Shown here: piece after piece, positions 51,776 through 57,788 of the stretch | Layout of the letters: each line of letters begins with the position of its first letter | How positions within the stretch are numbered: the first letter of the stretch is position 1 | Assembly: GCA_045658305.1 (NCBI GenBank) | Contig: JAZOUT010000010.1 | Coordinates: forward strand, 1 to 57,788 | From: Aphodosoma sp045658305 | GTDB taxonomy: Bacteria > Bacteroidota > Bacteroidia > Bacteroidales > Paludibacteraceae | DNA length: 57,788 nucleotides | Reading direction: 5' to 3' | Made by a program: the position numbers and the translations under genes | The notes under the pieces: model-generated | Database searches by the model: none | What the model was told of the DNA's origin: nothing | Seen by the model: the letters and a program-made list of their open reading frames with translations, nothing else

Positions 51776-54700
51776 TTAGAATTTGCCTTCCATGCGTTGA
51801 TAGCTCTTATAACGCCATTTTGCATTATCTTCAGCTGCTTGGAAGAGTTCTTCTGCTTCGGCTGGATATTGTTTCATTACTGAAGCATAGCGAACTTCGC
51901 CTTTCAAGAAGTTTTTGAAGTTATCCCAATTTGGCTCTTTGCTATCGAGAATGAATGGATTTTTGCCCTCTTCTTCGAGTTGTGGGTTGTAGCGCCACAA
52001 GTGCCAGTAACCGCATGCTACAGCTGCTTCTTCTTCGGCTTGTGCTTTACCCATACCTGCTTTCAAACCGTGGTTGATACATGGAGCGTAAGCAATAATG
52101 AGTGATGGACCTGGATAAGCTTCAGCTTCGCGGATAGCTTTGAGGCATTGAGCTTGGTCGGCACCCATAGCTACTTGAGCAACATATACATAACCATAAG
52201 TAGTAGCAATCATACCAAGGTCTTTTTTACGTACACGTTTACCTGCAGCAGCAAATTTAGCGATAGCACCAACAGGAGTAGCTTTAGATGCTTGACCACC
52301 TGTGTTAGAATATACCTCAGTGTCGAGAACGAGGATGTTAACATCTTTACCAGAAGCGATAACGTGGTCGAGACCGCCGTAACCGATATCGTAAGAAGCA
52401 CCGTCGCCACCGATAATCCATTGAGAACGTTTCACGAGATAGTGGTCGAGAGAAGCAATCTCTTTGCAGATATCGCATGAGCAAGCTGCAACGAGTGGAC
52501 GGATTTGCTCTGCAAGTTCTTTAGAACGATCTGCATCGTCTTTCTCAGCAATCCAAGCAGTGAACAAGCCTTTCAACTCGTCAGAGCAGCAAGTGCAAGT
52601 TTGAGCTTTAGTCATAAGTTCTACGAGACGAGCGCGCATTTTGTCGTTAGCGAGAGTCATACCAAGACCGAATTCGCAGAAGTCTTCGAACAAAGAGTTA
52701 GCCCAAGCAGGACCTTGACCTTTTTCGTTAGTAGTATAAGGAGTAGAAGGTACTGAACCAGAGTAGATAGAAGAACAACCTGTTGCGTTAGCCACAATTT
52801 GACGATCGCCAAAGAGTTGAGTGATGAGTTTCACGTATGGAGTTTCGCCACAACCAGAGCAAGCACCAGAGAACTCAAAGAGTGGAGTTGCAAATTGTGA
52901 GTTCTTAACGTTAGCTTTAGTATCAACGAGGTGTTGTTTTGTTTTAACGTTTTTAACGAGATAATCCCAGTTAGCAGCCTCAGCCAATTCGCCTTCGAGT
53001 GGCACCATTTTGAGAGCAGGACCACCAGCTTTAGGGTTACCTGGACATACGTCAACACAGTTGCCACAACCGAGACAGTCGAGCACACCTACTTGCATAC
53101 GGAAGTGCATACCTTTCATAGCAGCAGGAGCTTTCATTTCGAGAGTAGCAGCTTCGAAGCCAGCTTTTTCTTCGTCAGTCATAACGAATGGACGGATACA
53201 AGCGTGAGGACATACGTACGCACATTTGTTACATTGGATACAGTTGTCGGCATTCCAAGTAGGAACAAAGGCAGCCACACCACGTTTTTCGTATTGAGCA
53301 GTGCCTGGCATCCAAGTACCATCTTCGCGACCTTTGAAAGCAGAAACTTTCAACAAGTCTCCATCTTGAGCATTGATAGGACGAACTACTTCGTTGATGA
53401 ATGCTGGGTCATTGTTTGGCTCTACTGCTTCATCTTCGAGTGTAGCCCATGCTGGATCAACAGTAAGTTGTGTGTATTCACCACCACGATCAACAGCAGC
53501 ATAGTTTTTATTTACAATATCTTCACCTTTTTTACCGTAAGATTTGAGGATGAATTTCTTCATTTGCTCGATAGCAAGGTCGACAGGAATTACTTCTGTG
53601 ATACGGAAGAATGCCGATTGAAGGATAGTGTTAGTGCGGTTGCCAAGACCAATTTCTTGAGCAATAGCTGTAGCATTGATATAGTAAACAGTAATATTAT
53701 TTTGTGCAAAATAGCGTTTTACTTTATTTGGCAAGTTTTTAGCCAACTCTTCGTCACTCCATACTGTGTTCAAAAGGAATGTACCATTCTTTTGCAAACC
53801 ACGAGTTACATCATACATACGGAGGTAAGCTTGAACATGGCAAGCCACAAAGTTAGGTGTTGTCACCAAATATGTAGAACGGATAGGGTCGTCACTGAAA
53901 CGAAGGTGAGAACATGTGAAACCACCTGATTTCTTAGAGTCGTAAGAGAAATAAGCTTGACAATATTTATTAGTGTTATCGCCAATGATTTTGATAGAAT
54001 TTTTATTAGCACCTACAGTACCATCAGCACCCAAACCATAGAATTTACCTCTAAACATATTGCCTGCATTCACAGTGATATCAGCCAAGCGAGGAAGAGA
54101 AGTGAAAGTTACATCATCTTCAATACCAATAGTGAACATATTCTTAGGTTGAGGCAATGCCAAATTTTCGTATACTGCAAGAATTTGAGCTGGAGTTGTA
54201 TCGTTAGAGCCAAGACCATAGCGACCACCCACTACGATAGGAGCATTTTCTGTACCATAAAGAACATCTTTAACATCAAGATAAAGAGGTTCGCCTGTTG
54301 AACCAGGTTCTTTTGTGCGGTCGAGCACAGCAATGCGTTTAGCTGTTTTAGGAAGAGCAGCCAAGAAGTGTTTAGCAGAGAATGGACGATAGAGGTGAAC
54401 AGCAACAAGACCTACTTTTTCGCCTTTTTCCATCAAATAATCGATGGTTTCGCGAATAGTTTCGGTAACTGAACCCATAGCGATAATTACGCGTTCAGCA
54501 TCTTCAGCGCCATAATAGTCAAACAAACCATATTTACGACCTGTTATTTTAGAGACTTCGTTCATATACTCTTCGACAATAGCAGGCACAACATTATAAT
54601 ATGTATTAGAAGATTCTCGGTGTTGGAAGAACACATCAGGGTTTTCTGCCATACCACGAGCCACTGGACGTTCTGGAGTCAATGCACGATTACGGAATGC

Positions 54701-55306
54701 AGCCAAAGCTTCTTGATCTATAAGACCTGCCAAATCCTCATTTTCGAGCATTTCAATTTTTTGAATTTCATGAGAAGTACGGAAACCATCGAAGAAGTTA
54801 ATAAAAGGCACACGACTCTTAATAGTAGAAAGGTGAGCTACAGCAGCGAGGTCCATAACTTCTTGAACCGAACCTTCAGCCAACATAGCAAAACCAGTTT
54901 GGCGGCAAGCCATAACGTCTTGATGGTCGCCAAAAATAGACAATGCATGTGAAGCCAAAGCACGTGCTGATACATGGAATACGCAAGGCAACAACTCGCC
55001 GGCGATTTTATACATATTAGGAATCATCAACAAGAGACCTTGCGATGCAGTATATGTAGTAGTCAATGCACCAGCCTGAAGCGAGCCATGCACAGCACCA
55101 GCTGCACCGCCTTCTGATTGCATTTCTTGAACAAGAACAGTTTCTCCGAAAATGTTTTTACGGCCTGCTGCAGACCATTCGTCAACATACTCTGCCATTG
55201 TACTTGACGGAGTAATAGGATAAATAGCAGCCACCTCACTGAACATATACGAAATATGAGCAGCAGCTTGGTTACCATCACACGTAATAAATTTCTTTTC
55301 TTTCAT
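51776..55306 (-). CDS. nifJ: Pyruvate:ferredoxin (flavodoxin) oxidoreductase
   Basis: 1176 residues from MKEKKFITCDGNQ, single-chain form. N-terminal pyruvate-binding domain (YPITPSSTMAEYVDEW), then the gamma-type region. Two 4Fe-4S ferredoxin motifs (CIQCNKCAYVCPHAC and CLGCGNCVDVCPG) and a C-terminal TPP domain (CSGCGETPYVKL, IIGGDGASYDIGYGGLDHV, NTGGQASKATP) follow. It converts pyruvate to acetyl-CoA and CO2, passing electrons to ferredoxin, so the organism has fermentative or anaerobic metabolism. A -7 box TATCTTTG lies on minus at 55423-55430. Confidence 0.97.
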   Translation of the reverse strand: MKEKKFITCDGNQAAAHISYMFSEVAAIYPITPSSTMAEYVDEWSAAGRKNIFGETVLVQEMQSEGGAAGAVHGSLQAGALTTTYTASQGLLLMIPNMYKIAGELLPCVFHVSARALASHALSIFGDHQDVMACRQTGFAMLAEGSVQEVMDLAAVAHLSTIKSRVPFINFFDGFRTSHEIQKIEMLENEDLAGLIDQEALAAFRNRALTPERPVARGMAENPDVFFQHRESSNTYYNVVPAIVEEYMNEVSKITGRKYGLFDYYGAEDAERVIIAMGSVTETIRETIDYLMEKGEKVGLVAVHLYRPFSAKHFLAALPKTAKRIAVLDRTKEPGSTGEPLYLDVKDVLYGTENAPIVVGGRYGLGSNDTTPAQILAVYENLALPQPKNMFTIGIEDDVTFTSLPRLADITVNAGNMFRGKFYGLGADGTVGANKNSIKIIGDNTNKYCQAYFSYDSKKSGGFTCSHLRFSDDPIRSTYLVTTPNFVACHVQAYLRMYDVTRGLQKNGTFLLNTVWSDEELAKNLPNKVKRYFAQNNITVYYINATAIAQEIGLGNRTNTILQSAFFRITEVIPVDLAIEQMKKFILKSYGKKGEDIVNKNYAAVDRGGEYTQLTVDPAWATLEDEAVEPNNDPAFINEVVRPINAQDGDLLKVSAFKGREDGTWMPGTAQYEKRGVAAFVPTWNADNCIQCNKCAYVCPHACIRPFVMTDEEKAGFEAATLEMKAPAAMKGMHFRMQVGVLDCLGCGNCVDVCPGNPKAGGPALKMVPLEGELAEAANWDYLVKNVKTKQHLVDTKANVKNSQFATPLFEFSGACSGCGETPYVKLITQLFGDRQIVANATGCSSIYSGSVPSTPYTTNEKGQGPAWANSLFEDFCEFGLGMTLANDKMRARLVELMTKAQTCTCCSDELKGLFTAWIAEKDDADRSKELAEQIRPLVAACSCDICKEIASLDHYLVKRSQWIIGGDGASYDIGYGGLDHVIASGKDVNILVLDTEVYSNTGGQASKATPVGAIAKFAAAGKRVRKKDLGMIATTYGYVYVAQVAMGADQAQCLKAIREAEAYPGPSLIIAYAPCINHGLKAGMGKAQAEEEAAVACGYWHLWRYNPQLEEEGKNPFILDSKEPNWDNFKNFLKGEVRYASVMKQYPAEAEELFQAAEDNAKWRYKSYQRMEGKF

Positions 55307-55422
55307 AATAAGCACAAATAATGTTATTATAGTTGTTTATTAAAAGTTTCTAAGCCAATAATATAGTGTGCAAGCAAATCCCACTATCACATTATAACAA
55401 AAATCATATAATGAAAATCGCA

Positions 55423-55430
55423 CAAAGATA
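55423..55430 (-). promoter_or_regulatory. Probable -7 box of the PFOR gene
   Basis: TATCTTTG on the minus strand, about 117 bases before the start codon. No TTG at the expected -33 distance. Confidence 0.55.
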
Positions 55431-55549
55431 CAAAAAAAAATTCAATACACATATCATATTTTTCTTTTTTTATCATGTTTTTTTATAAATTTATCAAAAT
55501 GAGAAATATAAACTAAAAAACAAAACAAAAACACACCCACCTCACCTAT

Positions 55550-55625
55550 ATTATAACATACTATAAATATAGAATAAATATACTATAAATATAGGATAAA
55601 TATACTATAAACATAGTATAATAAA
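55550..55625 (+). repeat. 11-bp phased array D, upstream of the RNA/ettA promoter
   Basis: ATTATAACAT (10 bp), ACTATAAATAT, AGAATAAATAT, ACTATAAATAT, AGGATAAATAT, ACTATAAACAT, AGTATAATAAA. It ends 15 bases before the -33 TTG. Confidence 0.92.
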
Positions 55626-55640
55626 AACCTCTCAAAGCCC

Positions 55641-55671
55641 TTGCTTTTCTCAAAAAAACTCAGTACATTTG
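55641..55671 (+). promoter_or_regulatory. Promoter P1 of the candidate RNA upstream of ettA
   Basis: TTG 55641-55643, 20 nt, TACATTTG 55664-55671. Confidence 0.85.
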
Positions 55672-55808
55672 CAACATAAATCCCCCAAAAAACAAATCAA
55701 CCTAAAATACACTATTTTCTAAACACCTATCGTTATAAAAAAGCTATATCCTTAACATATTCGCATTACTATCATTATTTCTTGCCAATTGCAGCACTAT
55801 TCACCTTA

Positions 55809-55856
55809 ATGAATCCCCATAATACAATCACTCTAACAGACATTTTTTTGAGATAA
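55809..55856 (+). CDS. Possible leader peptide in the ettA upstream RNA
   Basis: ATG to TAA, 15 codons, no obvious ribosome binding site. ORFs of this length arise often by chance. The only reason to list it is that translation to its stop would cover AACAGAC, the left arm of the terminator at 55835-55887. Confidence 0.25.
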   Translation: MNPHNTITLTDIFLR

Positions 55857-55888
55857 TATGAGTTTTTATAAAAAAAGTCTGTTTTTTC
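55835..55888 (+). terminator. Terminator of the candidate RNA
   Basis: AACAGAC (55835-55841), one bulged A, T7 (55843-55849) pairs with A7 (55870-55876) and GTCTGTT (55877-55883), followed by a T run. Loop of 20 bases. Confidence 0.85.
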
Positions 55889-55890
55889 CT

Positions 55891-55919
55891 TTGTTAATTA
55901 AAAAAATGTTGTAACTTTG
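55891..55919 (+). promoter_or_regulatory. Promoter P2 of ettA
   Basis: TTG 55891-55893, 18 nt, TAACTTTG 55912-55919. The ettA ATG is 121 bases downstream. Confidence 0.78.
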
Positions 55920-56040
55920 CAACGTATTACATTTAGTTTATTACGTTCTACATAAAAAAAGCAAACATAATTGCCTAACACATTATAAATGTGTAACAAA
56001 TTATTTTTTCACTTACATTTAGATTTTATTTTTACAACTT

Positions 56041-57711
56041 ATGGCAGATGATAAAAAGATAATTTTTTCGATGGTAAACGTAAGCAAAACGTTTCCTCCG
56101 CACAAACAAGTGTTGAAAAATATTTACCTTTCGTCCTTCTATGGTGCTAAAATCGGTATCATCGGTTTGAATGGTTCGGGTAAATCTACGTTGATGAAGA
56201 TTATTGCGGGTATCGAAAAATCATACGAAGGAGAGGTTGTTTTCTCACCAGGATATTCGGTAGGATATCTTGAACAAGAGCCTAAATTTGACGAAAATAA
56301 GACCGTAAAAGAGGTAGTGCAAGAGGGCGTGCAACCAATTATGGACAAACTGGCTGAATTTGAACAAATAAATGAGGCTTTTGCCGACCCTGATGCAGAC
56401 TTTGATAAATTGTTGGCACGCCAAGCTGAAGTGCAAGAATTTCTTGATGCTCACGATGCTTGGAACATCGACTCAAAATTGGAGCGCGCAATGGATGCAT
56501 TGCGTTGCCCTGACGAAGACGCAGTGATGAATAATCTTTCGGGAGGTGAACGTCGCCGTGTGGCTTTGTGCCGTTTGTTGTTGCAAGAGCCTGACGTATT
56601 GCTTCTCGACGAGCCTACCAACCACTTGGATGCTGAATCTATCGACTGGTTGGAGCAACACTTACAACAATATAAAGGTACAGTAATTGCTGTAACCCAC
56701 GACCGTTACTTCTTGGATCACGTAGCAGGTTGGATTTTGGAATTAGACCGTGGCGAAGGTATTCCATGGAAAGGAAACTATTCGGGCTGGCTCGACCAAA
56801 AAACTGCACGTATGGCATTGGAAGAAAAACAAGCAAGCAAACGTCGCAAAACACTTGAACGTGAGTTGGAATGGATTCGTATGGCACCATCGGCTCGTCA
56901 CGCCAAAGGTAAAGCACGTTTGAACTCATACGATGCATTGCTCAACGAAGACCAAAAAGCTAAAGAAGAAAAATTGGAAATCTTTATCCCTAACGGACCA
57001 CGTTTGGGTAATAAAGTTATCAACGCAGTTGATGTATCAAAAGCATTTGGCGATAGATTGTTGTTCGAAGGATTGAACTTTATGTTGCCACCTAATGGTA
57101 TCGTAGGTATCATTGGTCCTAACGGAGCAGGTAAAACTACCCTATTCCGTATGATTATGGGCACAGAAACCGTGAATAGCGGTACATTCGAAGTAGGCGA
57201 AACAGTGAAAGTGGGCTATGTTGACCAAATGCACAAAGATATCGACCCTAACAAAACTATATATGAAGTGATTTCGGGTGGCACAGAATTTATCCGCGTA
57301 GCAGGTCGCGAAATCAATGCTCGCGCATATTTGAGCCGATTCAACTTCACTGGTGCCGACCAAGAAAAATTGTGTGGCGTACTTTCGGGTGGTGAGCGTA
57401 ATCGCTTGCACTTGGCATTAACATTGAAATCAGAGGCTAACGTGTTGTTGCTCGACGAGCCAACGAATGATATCGACGTCAACACATTGCGTGCGTTGGA
57501 AGAGGGTCTCGAAGGCTTTGCAGGTTGCGCAGTAGTCATCTCGCACGACCGTTGGTTCTTGGACCGTATCTGTACACACATTTTGGCATTCGAAGGCGAC
57601 TCAAAAGTGTTCTTCTTCGAGGGTACATATAGCGAATATGAAGAAAACAAACGTATGCGTATGGGCGACGAAGAGCCAAAACGCATCCGTTATCGCAAAC
57701 TCATGGAATAA
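56041..57711 (+). CDS. ettA: Energy-dependent translational throttle protein EttA (ABC-F)
   Basis: 556 residues with two ABC domains and no membrane part. First P-loop GLNGSGKST at 42-50, LSGGERRRVALC signature and LLLDEPTNHLDAESIDWLEQ. The inter-domain linker contains the LEEKQASKRRKTLERELEWIRMAP arm; the second P-loop is GPNGAGKTT with LSGGERNRLHLA and LLLDEPTNDID. EttA binds the ribosomal E site and gates early elongation according to ATP/ADP. It follows two promoters; the outer one makes a leader RNA that ends in a terminator. Confidence 0.96.
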   Translation: MADDKKIIFSMVNVSKTFPPHKQVLKNIYLSSFYGAKIGIIGLNGSGKSTLMKIIAGIEKSYEGEVVFSPGYSVGYLEQEPKFDENKTVKEVVQEGVQPIMDKLAEFEQINEAFADPDADFDKLLARQAEVQEFLDAHDAWNIDSKLERAMDALRCPDEDAVMNNLSGGERRRVALCRLLLQEPDVLLLDEPTNHLDAESIDWLEQHLQQYKGTVIAVTHDRYFLDHVAGWILELDRGEGIPWKGNYSGWLDQKTARMALEEKQASKRRKTLERELEWIRMAPSARHAKGKARLNSYDALLNEDQKAKEEKLEIFIPNGPRLGNKVINAVDVSKAFGDRLLFEGLNFMLPPNGIVGIIGPNGAGKTTLFRMIMGTETVNSGTFEVGETVKVGYVDQMHKDIDPNKTIYEVISGGTEFIRVAGREINARAYLSRFNFTGADQEKLCGVLSGGERNRLHLALTLKSEANVLLLDEPTNDIDVNTLRALEEGLEGFAGCAVVISHDRWFLDRICTHILAFEGDSKVFFFEGTYSEYEENKRMRMGDEEPKRIRYRKLME

Positions 57712-57743
57712 TTTCTTTAAACTTTAATATAATACTAAAAAAA

Positions 57744-57788
57744 ATGAGCTCAAAAGACAAAACCATTTGCAAAGATGTTACCATCCGT
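57744..57788 (+). CDS. Start of an unidentified gene (cut by the window end)
   Basis: ATG at 57744, 32 bases after the ettA stop, open to the last base: MSSKDKTICKDVTIR. A-rich sequence before the ATG fits Bacteroidota starts. Too short to identify; probably cotranscribed with ettA. Confidence 0.5.
   Translation, partial: MSSKDKTICKDVTIR

Larger units (their letters stand above)
55678..55888 (+). ncRNA. Candidate small RNA or attenuating leader of ettA
   Basis: A consensus promoter (P1) with an 11-bp array, followed about 210 nt later by a strong hairpin and T6, bounds an RNA without a normal gene. A second promoter (P2) lies just beyond the terminator, ahead of ettA. A 15-residue ORF (55809-55856, MNPHNTITLTDIFLR) overlaps the left arm of the terminator and stops in its loop, as in ribosome-controlled attenuators. 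It does not look like SRP RNA, tmRNA or RNase P RNA. Whether it is an independent sRNA or a leader cannot be decided by eye. Confidence 0.55.

Noticed and set aside
51776..55315. Several plus-strand ORFs of 60-330 codons opposite the PFOR gene
   Set aside because: They mirror the codon bias of the minus-strand gene and have no family marks.

Overview
The window is chromosomal DNA of a low-GC member of the Bacteroidota, most likely order Bacteroidales. Three lines of evidence support this. First, fifteen promoters can be read by eye with the Bacteroidota consensus TTG-N20-TAnnTTTG (fourteen with exactly 20 nt spacing). Second, the gene set is typical: type IX secretion genes porU, porV and porE, the LptD / amidase / MlaD neighbourhood, pyruvate:ferredoxin oxidoreductase, an NhaD-type antiporter, and no Shine-Dalgarno dependence. 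Third, there are many lipoproteins and T9SS-style C-terminal tails. No rRNA, tRNA, CRISPR array, prophage or intact insertion sequence was recognised. The species cannot be named from the sequence alone.

Layout. 1-9.7 kb: end of rpsA, a TonB-domain lipoprotein, mutS, a polysaccharide deacetylase, lepA, nhaD, an M15-like membrane peptidase, ispF. 9.8-18.5 kb (minus strand): porV, porU, a fumarylacetoacetase-family gene, a DEAD-box helicase, a lytic transglycosylase, udk. 18.8-26.3 kb: tyrS, an unknown lipoprotein, a dolichol-phosphate-mannose-synthase-like transferase, prfB (without its usual frameshift), thyA and porE. 26.4-37.2 kb: a phosphoesterase/beta-propeller fusion, a large transglutaminase-like lipoprotein, a lipid kinase, aroC, slyD, lptD. 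37.3-39.2 kb: three small accessory genes. 39.7-44.0 kb: an amidase with two SPOR domains, mlaD, dnaA. 44.1-51.4 kb: a His-rich small protein, a porin, an imelysin lipoprotein and a di-heme oxidoreductase, followed by the resB/ccsA cytochrome c maturation genes. 51.8-57.8 kb: pyruvate:ferredoxin oxidoreductase, a candidate small RNA or leader, ettA, and the start of one more gene.

Working together. porU, porV and porE serve protein export and anchoring through the outer membrane. lptD, the amidase and mlaD form an envelope biogenesis block. The 44-51 kb block reads as a periplasmic metal-handling module whose c-type di-heme protein could be matured by the adjacent resB/ccsA pair.

The most unusual content is repetitive DNA that no gene call explains. 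(1) Helically phased 11-bp arrays (consensus near ACTATAAATAT) sit just upstream of four strong promoters. (2) Degenerate 7-bp tandem tracts occur at more than a dozen gene borders. They also run in frame through ccsA and the transglutaminase gene and form the C-termini of several proteins. (3) A small hairpin core (AACC...GCGAAAAA) is often framed by those 7-bp tracts. (4) A dispersed element of about 105 bp has AATACACAC ends and an 11-bp TTGCTTGCACC core, in four full or partial copies. (5) A promoter / leader peptide / terminator unit precedes ettA.
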